Shown here in pieces: positions 51,019-59,691 of a DNA stretch of 64,000 nt. This DNA is from Flavobacterium rivuli WB 3.3-2 = DSM 21788 (lineage in GTDB: Bacteria > Bacteroidota > Bacteroidia > Flavobacteriales > Flavobacteriaceae), in contig NZ_KB899970.1 in NCBI RefSeq assembly GCF_000378485.1, positions 186,001-250,000 on the forward strand, given 5' to 3'. Position 1 is the stretch's first letter. Each line of letters opens with the position of its first letter. The position numbers and the translations under genes were made by a program. The notes beneath the pieces were generated by a model. It did no database searches. It was not told where the DNA came from and saw nothing but the letters and a program-made list of their open reading frames with translations.

Positions 51019-52302
51019 ATGTCAAATATTGCAATATTAGAAATTGATGGCAAAAAATACGAGTTCCCAATTATAGTGGGTACTGAGAATGAAGTTGCCA
51101 TTGATATTGATAAACTACGCAGCGAAACGGGAGCTGTTACCTTAGATCCCGGCTTTAAAAACTCTGGTGCATGCAAGAGCGAAATAACGTTTCTTGATGG
51201 CGAAGAGGGAATACTGCGCTACCGCGGTTACTCAATAGAGCAGCTTGCTTCTCAATCCAACTTTCTTGAGGTATCTTACCTTCTTATTTTTGGCGAATTG
51301 CCAACAAAAGAACAAATTACTAAATTTGAAACTGATATAAGGAAATATACCCTTGTTAACGAGGAGATGAAAAACATCATTGATGGTTTTCCTAAAAATG
51401 CCCACCCAATGGGTATTCTTGCTTCATTAACGAGTGCCCTTACAGCATTTAATCCACAGCCGGTTAATGTTGCCGTAGAAGCAGAGCTTTATGATGCAGT
51501 TTGTAAAACTATGGGTAAATTCCTTGTTATTGCAACCTGGACATTCAGGAAGAATATGGGTTACCCGCTTAACTATTATGATAATACTAAAGGTTATGTA
51601 GAGAACTTTATGAGGCTTATGTTTGAGCTTCCTACAGGCCCTTATGAAAAAAATGAAACTATTGTTAACGCTCTTGATAAATTATTTATCCTGCATGCAG
51701 ACCATGAACAAAACTGTTCTACATCTACAGTAAGGATAGTAGGTTCATCTCACGCAGGCCTGTTTGCTTCTATATCTGCAGGTGTATCGGCACTATGGGG
51801 CCCGCTTCATGGCGGTGCTAACCAGGCAGTGCTGGAAATGCTTGAAGAAATACAGGCTAACGGTGGCGATGCCGATAAGTATCTTGCTAAAGCTAAAGAT
51901 AAGAACGACCCGTTCCGTCTTATGGGCTTTGGTCACAGGGTTTACAAAAACTTCGACCCTCGTGCCAAGATCATTAAAAAGGCAGCCGATGATGTGTTAG
52001 AAGCTTTAGGTGTTGATGATCCAATCCTTTTAATTGCTAAAAAACTTGAAGAGGCAGCTCTTGAAGACGAGTACTTTAAATCACGTAACCTGTACCCTAA
52101 TGTAGATTTCTATTCAGGAATCATCTACAGGGCGCTTGGTATACCTACCGAGATGTTTACAGTATTGTTTGCAATAGGCCGACTGCCGGGCTGGATTGCC
52201 CAGTGGAAAGAAATGCGCGTTAATAAAGAGCCAATAGGGCGTCCGCGTCAAATTTACACAGGCCACCCATTAAGGGAATTTGTGCCTCAGGATGCAAGAT
52301 AA
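51019..52302 (+). CDS. gltA: Citrate synthase
   Basis: It condenses acetyl-CoA with oxaloacetate, the entry to the TCA cycle. The 427-residue protein belongs to the type II (GltA) class. LHADHEQNCSTSTVR (histidine at the active site), LWGPLHGGANQAV and FGHRVYKNFDPRA are all intact, as are the C-terminal KEPIGRPRQIYTG and RRP-like phosphate contacts. Monocistronic with a GC-rich terminator. Confidence 0.97.
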   Translation: MSNIAILEIDGKKYEFPIIVGTENEVAIDIDKLRSETGAVTLDPGFKNSGACKSEITFLDGEEGILRYRGYSIEQLASQSNFLEVSYLLIFGELPTKEQITKFETDIRKYTLVNEEMKNIIDGFPKNAHPMGILASLTSALTAFNPQPVNVAVEAELYDAVCKTMGKFLVIATWTFRKNMGYPLNYYDNTKGYVENFMRLMFELPTGPYEKNETIVNALDKLFILHADHEQNCSTSTVRIVGSSHAGLFASISAGVSALWGPLHGGANQAVLEMLEEIQANGGDADKYLAKAKDKNDPFRLMGFGHRVYKNFDPRAKIIKKAADDVLEALGVDDPILLIAKKLEEAALEDEYFKSRNLYPNVDFYSGIIYRALGIPTEMFTVLFAIGRLPGWIAQWKEMRVNKEPIGRPRQIYTGHPLREFVPQDAR

Positions 52303-52334
52303 TTTTGTTTAAAGCAGAATAAGTTATATAATAA

Positions 52335-52360
52335 GAGCTCCGCACCGTGCGGAGCTTTTT
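52335..52360 (+). terminator. Terminator of gltA
   Basis: AGCTCCGCAC and GTGCGGAGCT form a perfect stem followed by TTTTTG. Confidence 0.9.
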
Positions 52361-52441
52361 GTTTTATAATGCTTATGTGTTTTATTTGTAACGCTTTTTA
52401 GCTATTTGATAAACAAAACGATGTAATTAGGCTTCTTTTTT

Positions 52442-52449
52442 TATATTTG
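52442..52449 (+). promoter_or_regulatory. -7 element (TATATTTG) of the pentein-ctlX-Rrf2 operon
   Basis: A perfect TAnnTTTG lies 16 bases before the start of the first hydrolase gene. The -33 is not clear. Confidence 0.5.
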
Positions 52450-52464
52450 TGCAAAATATAAGCC

Positions 52465-53379
52465 ATGTTGCCAATAAACGTAAATAACGAGACATCAAGA
52501 CTTCGGTCGGTTATACTGGGTACTGCCGAAAGCAACGGCCCTACGCCATCTATACATGAAGCTTACGATCCTAAATCGCTGGAGCATATCCTGTCGGGAA
52601 CGTATCCGCTTGAAAAAGATATGCTTGAAGAGATAGCTGCGCTTAAAGTGGTGTTTCAAAGATATGGTGTTACTGTACACAGACCACAGCTAATTGAAAA
52701 TTATAACCAGATATTTTCCCGCGATATAGGCTTTGTAATAGGCGATACTTTTATAAAGGCCAATATTTTACCCGACAGGGAACGTGAGCAGGAAGCTATA
52801 CAATATATTATAGACCAAATAAACCCCGCCAGAGTACTTACCCCACCGGTTGAGGTACATATAGAAGGTGGCGATGTTATACTATGGGATACCCATATTT
52901 TTATAGGGACCTATAAAGGCAGTGACTATAAAGATTACATAACGGCACGCACAAACATGCACGGTGTTAACTTTATTAAAGCCTTGTTTCCTGATAAAAT
53001 AGTTAAAGAGTTTGACCTTGTAAAGTCTAAAATAGAAGCCCGTGATAATGCGCTACACCTTGATTGCTGCTTTCAGCCGGTAGGTAAAAATAAAGGCGTT
53101 ATTTATAAAAGCGGATTTCGTGAAGAGGCAGATTATATGTACCTTGTAAACTTATTTGGTATGGAAAACCTTTTTCATATAGACAGGGAGGAAATGTATA
53201 ATATGACGTCTAACTTTTTTTCGATAGATACTGATGTGGTAGTTATAGAAAAAGGCTTTGTACGGTTAAAACAATGGCTGCTTGATAATGGCTTTACGGT
53301 AGAAGAAGTACCGTACGCCGAAATTTCTAAACAGGAAGGTTTACTAAGATGTTCTACCTTACCTTTGCAAAGGGATTAA
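52465..53379 (+). CDS. Pentein-fold amidinohydrolase (DDAH/arginine-deiminase family)
   Basis: A 304-residue enzyme of the guanidine-modifying superfamily. The usual markers are SRDIGFVIGDT, the substrate loop EGGDVILWD, the histidine in ALHLDCCFQPV and the catalytic cysteine in GLLRCSTLPL near residue 297. Members hydrolyse dimethylarginine, arginine or related guanidines. The substrate is not readable. It is encoded just before CtlX (17 bases), so the two hydrolases probably act on the same or consecutive metabolites. Confidence 0.86.
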   Translation: MLPINVNNETSRLRSVILGTAESNGPTPSIHEAYDPKSLEHILSGTYPLEKDMLEEIAALKVVFQRYGVTVHRPQLIENYNQIFSRDIGFVIGDTFIKANILPDREREQEAIQYIIDQINPARVLTPPVEVHIEGGDVILWDTHIFIGTYKGSDYKDYITARTNMHGVNFIKALFPDKIVKEFDLVKSKIEARDNALHLDCCFQPVGKNKGVIYKSGFREEADYMYLVNLFGMENLFHIDREEMYNMTSNFFSIDTDVVVIEKGFVRLKQWLLDNGFTVEEVPYAEISKQEGLLRCSTLPLQRD

Positions 53380-53396
53380 ATTTATTTTTTTTGAAA

Positions 53397-54329
53397 ATGA
53401 CACAGATTACAGATACTATATTAATGATACGCCCGGTGGCTTTTCGTATGAACGAGCAAACGGCCGTAAATAATTATTACCAAAAAGTAATAGACAGCTT
53501 GCTGCCTGCAACGGTTAATGCCAAAGCACAGGCAGAGTTTGATGCCTTTGTAGAAAAGCTTCGTGCTGTGGGTGTAAAAGTTATTGTGGTAGATGATACT
53601 GTTAGCCCTGATACCCCTGATTCGGTTTTTCCGAACAACTGGATATCGTTTCATGAAAATGGCGATGTAGTATTGTACCCTATGTTTGCCGAGAACCGCC
53701 GTGCAGAACGCAGGGAAGAATTAATAGACCTTGTGGAAGACGAAGGTTTTGCCATAAACGAAATTATGGATTACACATCGGCAGAAGAGGATGGTATTTT
53801 TCTTGAAGGTACCGGCAGCTTGGTGCTTGACAGGGAAAACCGTAAAGCATACTGTGCCCTCTCTCCGCGTGCAGATGAGGAGCTGATGATTGAGTTTTGC
53901 GAAGATTTTGAATATACCCCGGTGATATTTGAAGCATTCCAGACGGTTGATGGCGAGCGCAAACAAATTTACCATACTAATGTAATGATGTGTGTGGGCA
54001 CTACCTTTGCCGTGATTTGTGCCGACTGTATAGACGACAAAAAAGAACGCAAAATGGTACTTGATAATCTGCGAAAAGATGGCAAGGAAATTGTGTTGTT
54101 AACAGAAGCGCAGCTAAACCATTTTGCAGGCAATATGCTGCAGGTACAGGGAGCTGATAAAAGCTACCTTGTTATGAGTAATGCTGCCCGCGAGGTGCTG
54201 ACCAAAGACCAGGTTACAAAAATTGAAAAACATGCCGAAATATTAACGGCAAACCTTGATACTATTGAAGCTTGTGGCGGCGGAAGCGCACGTTGCATGA
54301 TGGCCGAAATATTTTCACCAAAAAAATAA
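53397..54329 (+). CDS. ctlX: CtlX-like citrulline utilisation hydrolase
   Basis: A 310-residue pentein-fold protein. MIRPVAFRMNEQTAVNNYYQ, FPNNWISFHENG, LEGTGSLVLDRENRKAYCALSPR, the TNVMMCVGTTFAV stretch and the C-terminal GGGSARCMMAEIF with the nucleophilic cysteine match the family named CtlX. That family is linked to citrulline use in Francisella. ATG 53397 is chosen; a frame starting at 53349 would overlap the upstream stop. Rrf2 follows 1 base after the stop. Confidence 0.85.
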   Translation: MTQITDTILMIRPVAFRMNEQTAVNNYYQKVIDSLLPATVNAKAQAEFDAFVEKLRAVGVKVIVVDDTVSPDTPDSVFPNNWISFHENGDVVLYPMFAENRRAERREELIDLVEDEGFAINEIMDYTSAEEDGIFLEGTGSLVLDRENRKAYCALSPRADEELMIEFCEDFEYTPVIFEAFQTVDGERKQIYHTNVMMCVGTTFAVICADCIDDKKERKMVLDNLRKDGKEIVLLTEAQLNHFAGNMLQVQGADKSYLVMSNAAREVLTKDQVTKIEKHAEILTANLDTIEACGGGSARCMMAEIFSPKK

Positions 54330-54330
54330 T

Positions 54331-54744
54331 ATGCTCTCTAAAAAAACCAAGTACGGACTTAAAGCACTTATTTACATTGCACGCCAGGACCCGGCGGTGC
54401 CTGTGCTTATATCTGATATTTCGGAAAAAGAACAAATTCCCAAAAAATTCCTTGAGGCCATTTTGCTCGACCTTAAAAAGTTTGGTATTCTTGGTTCTAA
54501 AAAAGGAAAGGGTGGAGGCTACTACCTGCTTAAAGACCCAAAAACGGTTACAGCAGCAACGCTTATCCGGGTGCTCGATGGGCCTATTGCCATGTTGCCG
54601 TGTGCTAGCCATAACTTTTACGAAAAATGCGACGACTGTCCGCATGAGGAGGCTTGTTCCCTAAACCATTTTCTAATTACCGTACGCGATAATACCCTTA
54701 GCCTGCTTCAGCAAAAAACGCTGTATGATTTGACGGTTGGGTAA
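54331..54744 (+). CDS. Rrf2-family transcriptional regulator with a four-cysteine loop
   Basis: A 137-residue winged-helix repressor. The HTH is in the first 60 residues (LSKKTKYGLKALIYIAR..., then IPKKFLEAILLDLKKFGIL). The loop LPCASHNFYEKCDDCPHEEAC holds Cys91, Cys100, Cys103 and Cys109, consistent with an iron-sulfur or thiol sensor as in IscR/CymR. It is cotranscribed with ctlX and lies upstream of cysHDN, which makes it a candidate sulfur or cysteine sensor; this is inferred from position. Confidence 0.9.
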   Translation: MLSKKTKYGLKALIYIARQDPAVPVLISDISEKEQIPKKFLEAILLDLKKFGILGSKKGKGGGYYLLKDPKTVTAATLIRVLDGPIAMLPCASHNFYEKCDDCPHEEACSLNHFLITVRDNTLSLLQQKTLYDLTVG

Positions 54745-54869
54745 TAAATTTACCTTAGCCTTTTAATCTTATGATTGGTAATTATAGGGTGCGAAGGACT
54801 GCACTGCACATAATTAATCAAATCCATAGGCGAGTTGTTTACCACAATATAGAACGAAAAAATAATAAT

Positions 54870-55403
54870 ATGAAGAAATCGTTAATTATCATACTATTTT
54901 TTATTTCATTTTTAACGGGTTGTAGTAACAAAAATTATCAATGTATAGAAACCATTAAAACGGATTATAATAACAAAAGCGAAAACAATAATATTATTGT
55001 AACTCACAAAAATTTCAATCCCTCAAAAAAAATATTTAATAAATTGGGTAATGATATAAGTGATGATTTTATATATATATTTTCGTGGGTTAATCATTTA
55101 CCATCGTCGACAAATCATTTCCAATGTTTAATTTATGATCGAAAATCAAAAAAATGTTTATGTATTTCTAATACTGTTAACGATTCCAAAGCTTTTAATG
55201 TAGATAACGATACAATGGAATTTGAAGCAGAAAAATTAATCTTAAATTACTTTTTTGAAAACAATATAAATACTTTAGTTTTAATGCCTAAAGCTTTTAG
55301 TTCCTCGGGAATTGGACCTGAGTATTATTTATTCGATTCGGCATCAAAGGAAGCTTACGTCATTGAGAATTTAGTTTTAGATGGCGAATCAATTTTCCAT
55401 TAG
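54870..55403 (+). CDS. AT-rich hypothetical lipoprotein
   Basis: A 177-residue protein with signal MKKSLIIILFFISFLTGC (lipobox Cys18). The start is set at ATG 54870; the longer frame begins at 54771. The mature part is Asn/Lys/Ile-rich with FIYIFSWVNHLPSS and a GIGPEYYLFDSASKEAYVIENL end, and matches no family that I recognise. Codon use is far more A+T-rich than its neighbours, so it looks like a recent insertion between the Rrf2 and cysH genes. Confidence 0.75.
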   Translation: MKKSLIIILFFISFLTGCSNKNYQCIETIKTDYNNKSENNNIIVTHKNFNPSKKIFNKLGNDISDDFIYIFSWVNHLPSSTNHFQCLIYDRKSKKCLCISNTVNDSKAFNVDNDTMEFEAEKLILNYFFENNINTLVLMPKAFSSSGIGPEYYLFDSASKEAYVIENLVLDGESIFH

Positions 55404-55461
55404 TTGAAAGTATTTTTATAAAAAACCCAACATAACCCTACAACTTCTATAGAGTAATAGT

Positions 55462-55469
55462 TATATTTG
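55462..55469 (+). promoter_or_regulatory. -7 element (TATATTTG) of cysHDN
   Basis: A perfect TAnnTTTG match lies 31 bases before the cysH start. Confidence 0.5.
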
Positions 55470-55499
55470 TGACTTATTACCGTTTACGCTTTATAGAAG

Positions 55500-56219
55500 A
55501 TGATGAAGGAGAAATTACAGTACCTTAATAACGAAATAAAGGGCATGCCATTGGCAGACGCTATTCCGTATGTCCTGAAAAATTTTGAAGGTAAAAAAGT
55601 GTTCTCTACCTCTTTTGGTATAGAAGATCAGGTGCTTACCCACTTTATAGCGCCTTATTCAGAATTTATTTCGACATTCACTCTCGACACCGGCAGGCAG
55701 TTTACCGAAACGTATGAGGTTTTTCAGCGCACGCAAAACAAATATCCCAAGCTTAACATAGAAACGTATTTTCCGGAACCGGAAGATGTAAACAACTATG
55801 TAAAAAGCGATGGCATAAACGGGTTTTACAACAGTGTAGATAGTAGGAAAGAGTGTTGCCGTATACGTAAAGTAGTTCCGCTGCAAAAAGCCATTAAAGG
55901 TGCAGAGCTATGGATAACCGGCCTGCGGGCAGAACAGTCTGACAATCGCGAAAGCCTTGAGTTTTTAGAATGGGATGAGGCAAACCAACTGGTGAAATTT
56001 AACCCACTGCTGCATTATACTTTAACAGAAGTAGAAGCGTTGATAAATACTTATAACATACCGCTTAACAGTCTTTACAAAAAAGGCTACCTGAGCATAG
56101 GCTGTGCACCATGCACCCGCGCATTGCTTGAGGGCGAACCATTCAGGGCAGGACGCTGGTGGTGGGAAGACGGAAAAAAAGAGTGCGGCCTGCATATACA
56201 CACAGATAAAAATTATTAA
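55500..56219 (+). CDS. cysH: Adenylyl-sulfate (APS) reductase, CysH type
   Basis: It reduces activated sulfate to sulfite. The 239-residue protein has the four cysteines of the iron-sulfur form (Cys119-Cys120 in ECCRIRK and Cys202/Cys205 in GCAPCTR) and the C-terminal catalytic Cys229 in KKECGLH. These mark APS rather than PAPS as substrate, which fits the absence of an APS kinase gene here. It starts the cysH-cysD-cysN operon. Confidence 0.94.
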   Translation: MMKEKLQYLNNEIKGMPLADAIPYVLKNFEGKKVFSTSFGIEDQVLTHFIAPYSEFISTFTLDTGRQFTETYEVFQRTQNKYPKLNIETYFPEPEDVNNYVKSDGINGFYNSVDSRKECCRIRKVVPLQKAIKGAELWITGLRAEQSDNRESLEFLEWDEANQLVKFNPLLHYTLTEVEALINTYNIPLNSLYKKGYLSIGCAPCTRALLEGEPFRAGRWWWEDGKKECGLHIHTDKNY

Positions 56220-56220
56220 T

Positions 56221-57132
56221 ATGGCACAACATATAAATATACCATCGCACCTGCAAACCCTCGAAGATGAGAGCATATACATCATCAGGGAGGTAGCGGC
56301 ACAGTTCCAGAAACCGGTGCTGTTGTTCTCTGGTGGTAAAGATTCGATAACCATGGCACGGTTAGCTCAAAAAGCGTTCTATCCGGCAAAGATACCCTTC
56401 CCTTTCCTGCATATAGATACAGGGCATAACTTTCCTGAAACTATTGAGTTTCGTGATCAGTTGGTTGCAGAGCTGGGTGTAGAGCTTATAGTGCGCTATG
56501 TACAGGACAGCATCGACCAGAAAAAAGTTCAGGAAGAAACCGGCAAGCATGCCAGCCGCAACGCTTTGCAAACCGTAACATTGCTGGATGCCATAGAGGA
56601 GTTTGGGTTTGATGCCTGCATGGGAGGCGCCCGCCGTGACGAAGAAAAATCGAGGGCAAAGGAGCGCATCTTCTCCGTTCGTGACGATTTTGGGCAATGG
56701 GATGCCAAGAAGCAAAGGCCGGAATTGTTTAATATCTTTAATGGTAAAATACACTTTGGCGAGAACGTAAGGGCTTTCCCTATAAGTAACTGGACAGAGG
56801 AAGATGTATGGACGTATATTAATCAGGAAGGCATAGGCCTGCCAACTATTTACTTTGCGCACAATCGTAAGCTTGTAAAAAGAGATGGTGCGTTTTTGGC
56901 ATGGTCGGAATATTTGAACATAGTAGATACTGATGAGATCGTTGAGACTATAGTGCGTTTTCGTACCGTGGGCGATATGACCTGTACTGCCGCATTTGTA
57001 TCGGAGGCATCGGCTATTGAAGATATTATGTATGAAAATAAATCCTCCAAATCGTCTGAAAGGGGCGCTCGCATAGATGATAAACGAAGTGAAGCTGCAT
57101 TGGAACAACGTAAAAAAGGAGGGTACTTTTAA
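56221..57132 (+). CDS. cysD: Sulfate adenylyltransferase subunit 2
   Basis: CysD is the adenylating subunit of ATP sulfurylase, paired with the GTPase CysN. The 303-residue protein has the PP-loop LLFSGGKDSITM, the FPFLHIDTGHNF segment and the C-terminal AALEQRKKGGYF. The start at 56221 is one base after the cysH stop; an in-frame ATG 117 bases earlier lies inside cysH and is rejected. Confidence 0.96.
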   Translation: MAQHINIPSHLQTLEDESIYIIREVAAQFQKPVLLFSGGKDSITMARLAQKAFYPAKIPFPFLHIDTGHNFPETIEFRDQLVAELGVELIVRYVQDSIDQKKVQEETGKHASRNALQTVTLLDAIEEFGFDACMGGARRDEEKSRAKERIFSVRDDFGQWDAKKQRPELFNIFNGKIHFGENVRAFPISNWTEEDVWTYINQEGIGLPTIYFAHNRKLVKRDGAFLAWSEYLNIVDTDEIVETIVRFRTVGDMTCTAAFVSEASAIEDIMYENKSSKSSERGARIDDKRSEAALEQRKKGGYF

Positions 57133-57135
57133 ATT

Positions 57136-58377
57136 ATGGATTTACTAAGAATAAATACTGCAGGTAGTGTAGATGATGGTAAGAGTACACTTATAGGCCG
57201 TTTTTTAAACGACAGCCACGCACTTACCATAGAGCAGGAAGAACTTATAGCACGCAAAACAAAAGAGAAAGGCCTTGAAGACCTTGACTTTTCTGTAATT
57301 ACTGATGGGCTTATTGCCGAAAGGGAGCAGGGGATAACTATTGATGTTGCCCACATTTACTTTTCTACAGCTGACAGGAAATTTATAATCGCCGATAGTC
57401 CAGGCCACGTTGAGTATACCCGCAATATGGTTACAGGAGCGTCTAACAGCGAAGTTTCCATAATACTTATCGATGCCCGTAAGGGGTTGCTGGAGCAAAC
57501 ACACAGGCACTATTTTATAAGCAGCCTGCTACGGTTAAATACGGTTGTTTTCTGTATTAATAAAATGGATCTTGTAGATTTTAGCGAAGATGTGTTTTTA
57601 AATATAGCGACCGAAATTAATAAAATGACGGCGCAGTTTACCCATAAGCCTGATATCTACGTGTTGCCCATAAGTTCGCTTAAAGGCGATAATGTAGTTA
57701 CGCAGTCTAACAATACACCATGGTATACCGGCGATACACTATCGGGGATATTGCACACAATCAAACCTCATGTTGCCGATACCGATGATTTTAGGTTTGA
57801 TGTACAGCAGGTACTTCACGTGCAAAATAAAGAATTTACAGATTACCGATCGTATGCCGGCAGGATTATAAGCGGACAAGTAAATGTGGGCGATACTATT
57901 ACGGTATTACCATCAGGGCTTAGCAGCGAGGTTATCGAGATACGTAAATTTACAGATACCCCGGCATCTGCGCAGGCAGGGGAGTCGATACAGATTCGCC
58001 TTAAAAATGATATCGATACCAGCCGTGGCATGATGCTCATTAAGCATATTAACGAGGCACTTTTATCTAAAGATATTAAGGCTACTGTTGTATGGATGGA
58101 CGAAAAGCAGGCAACACCATCGGGTAAATATTTACTACAGGCAGGTACGCGTACAGCAGTATGTAAGCTACAGTCTATAGATGCGGTTATTCCACCCGAA
58201 AATCCCGAAGCCATACACGAAGCCTCAATGCTTAAACTTAACGATATTGCAAAGGTTCAGCTTAAAACGGCTGCACCGGTATTTTTAGATTCGTTTAAAA
58301 ACAATCGTCTTAATGGTTCGTTTATATTAGTAGACACACAAACTAACAATACGGTTGCTGTAGGTTTTGCGGAGTAA
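57136..58377 (+). CDS. cysN: Sulfate adenylyltransferase subunit 1 (GTPase)
   Basis: CysN couples GTP hydrolysis to APS formation. The 413-residue protein has GTP motifs GSVDDGKSTLIG (P-loop), ADSPGHVEYTRNM and NKMDLVDF, followed by EF-Tu-like beta-barrels. No C-terminal APS-kinase (CysC) domain is fused, consistent with an APS reductase route. It lies 3 bases after cysD. Confidence 0.96.
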   Translation: MDLLRINTAGSVDDGKSTLIGRFLNDSHALTIEQEELIARKTKEKGLEDLDFSVITDGLIAEREQGITIDVAHIYFSTADRKFIIADSPGHVEYTRNMVTGASNSEVSIILIDARKGLLEQTHRHYFISSLLRLNTVVFCINKMDLVDFSEDVFLNIATEINKMTAQFTHKPDIYVLPISSLKGDNVVTQSNNTPWYTGDTLSGILHTIKPHVADTDDFRFDVQQVLHVQNKEFTDYRSYAGRIISGQVNVGDTITVLPSGLSSEVIEIRKFTDTPASAQAGESIQIRLKNDIDTSRGMMLIKHINEALLSKDIKATVVWMDEKQATPSGKYLLQAGTRTAVCKLQSIDAVIPPENPEAIHEASMLKLNDIAKVQLKTAAPVFLDSFKNNRLNGSFILVDTQTNNTVAVGFAE

Positions 58378-58395
58378 ACAAGTTAGCATACAAAA

Positions 58396-58430
58396 CAAAA
58401 AATGCCTCGGTTTGACCGGGGCATTTTTGT
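58396..58430 (+). terminator. Terminator of cysHDN
   Basis: AAAAATGCCTCGG pairs with CCGGGGCATTTTT apart from one mismatch, around a 5-base loop. Confidence 0.85.
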
Positions 58431-58493
58431 TTTATAAAGGTGATGAGGTTTATACCATTTGCATGTGTATTATTGTTCAATGGGGATTAAATG

Positions 58494-58594
58494 TCACGCA
58501 AAGTCGCGAAGCCGCAAAGTTGAAAACGGAATATTTTCTGTGGAAAAAGGGACTGTTAAGTCGCAAAGCTTTGTGGCTTCGCGACTTTGCGTGA
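58494..58594. repeat. Long palindromic intergenic element B
   Basis: The left arm (58494-58521) reads TCACGCAAAGTCGCGAAG then CCGCAAAG, and the right arm (58567-58594) is its reverse complement apart from one to two mismatches. The arms are made of related 8-9 base units of the type CGCAAAG/CGCGAAG. About 45 bases of loop hold further half-units (TCGCAAAG at 58561). Confidence 0.85.
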
Positions 58595-58630
58595 AACAAT
58601 ATTTGAACTATAATATATTTTCATTTGGTA

Positions 58631-59266
58631 TTACTTTGTAAAATCTATTGCCTCTACAATATTTACAATAGAACTACTAATGTATTGTACACCTATGGCA
58701 ATTATTATAAAACCAATTATACGCGATATGGCTACAATACCCGATGCTCCTAAAATACGGGCAAGGTAAGGGGCGCTGCGCATTATTAAAAATATTACCA
58801 GCGAAACTGCACCTATGGCAAGGCATGCAATAACTTTTTGCTCTATAAGTGGGTAGTCCTGGTACATGGCTATAAGGAGTGATATAGAACCCGGGCCGGC
58901 AAGCATGGGTATGGCAAGTGGGGTAAGGGCAATATCGTTACGTTTCTGGGCATCGTTTTCTACATCCTTGTGCACGCCGCGGCTTTTTATAAACTTGCGG
59001 TTAAGCAGTGAAAACCCCGAGTTTACAATGATAAATCCACCCGCTATGCGCAATGCATCTATGCTTATGCCAAAAAAAGCCAACACATACTGACCTATAA
59101 AAAAAGAAATAAGCAGGATTAAAAATACATTAATTGCGGTCCAGAAGGATATGCGCTGGCGTTCCCTGTCGCTGTCGTCCTGGGTAAGCCCCACAAATAT
59201 AGGAATGGCTCCAAGCGGGTTGATAACTGAAAACAAGGCTCCGAAAATAAGTAAGAATAATTCCAT
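58631..59266 (-). CDS. MarC-family inner-membrane protein
   Basis: A 211-residue membrane protein with about six helices and the MarC signatures FSVINPLGAIPIFVGLTQ and LAIPMLAGPGSI. The family was once linked to antibiotic resistance, but its substrate is unclear. Monocistronic, with a TATATTTG -7 element about 21-28 bases upstream on the minus strand. Confidence 0.9.
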   Translation of the reverse strand: MELFLLIFGALFSVINPLGAIPIFVGLTQDDSDRERQRISFWTAINVFLILLISFFIGQYVLAFFGISIDALRIAGGFIIVNSGFSLLNRKFIKSRGVHKDVENDAQKRNDIALTPLAIPMLAGPGSISLLIAMYQDYPLIEQKVIACLAIGAVSLVIFLIMRSAPYLARILGASGIVAISRIIGFIIIAIGVQYISSSIVNIVEAIDFTK

Positions 59267-59286
59267 TTGCTGGGTGGTTTATATAA

Positions 59287-59294
59287 CAAATATA
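59287..59294 (-). promoter_or_regulatory. -7 element (TATATTTG) of marC-type gene
   Basis: CAAATATA on the plus strand reads TATATTTG on the minus strand, 20 bases before the start. Confidence 0.45.
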
Positions 59295-59626
59295 ACTTTT
59301 TTAGGGTAAATGGAGTTCAGTTATATAACTAATGAGGGGTAATATCAATCTGAATTAAAAAAGGAGCTCGAGATTAATTTTACGAAAGTTATAAAAAGCG
59401 AAAAGAGGGACACCACTCCCTCTTTTCAAATATACAAATAACCAACAATAAAACACAATTTTGAATTTCCTCACATTACTTTTTAAAAGGTGCTGTTAAG
59501 GCTCTTAGCTATTTTAGCTTATACAAATATAATACTTCATTTTGAAGCAACGTTATCTTTTGAGGTAAATAGCAACTTTATGACGGTGAATGGTAGCTTT
59601 TGTCCGATAGACGATATTTTTTTGAC
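59295..59626. other. Long intergenic region with a free terminator-like hairpin
   Basis: No ORF here looks real. It contains a perfect 11-base stem, GAAAAGAGGGA with TCCCTCTTTTC (59400-59427). No gene ends just upstream of it on either strand: the MarC-type gene starts 134 bases away. A small RNA ending at this hairpin is possible but not shown. Confidence 0.45.
59400..59427. terminator. Orphan terminator-like hairpin
   Basis: An 11-base perfect stem with loop CACCAC and A/T flanks, with no associated upstream gene. Confidence 0.6.
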
Positions 59627-59634
59627 TAAATTTG
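59627..59634 (+). promoter_or_regulatory. -7 element (TAAATTTG) of the GldH-like gene
   Basis: An exact TAnnTTTG match, 57 bases before ATG 59692, with a TTTG at 59599-59602 as a distant possible -33. Confidence 0.4.
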
Positions 59635-59691
59635 TTAATTGTATGCTATGGTAATAATATATATTGCGTAAACCAGATTATAATACTGTGT

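Noticed and set aside
54272..54664. ORFs in other frames over the ctlX end and the Rrf2 gene
   Set aside because: Shadows of intact genes with clear domains; their products are basic low-information text.
55404..55499. Possible riboswitch upstream of cysH
   Set aside because: The stretch is short and AT-rich, with no stable stems beyond the promoter.
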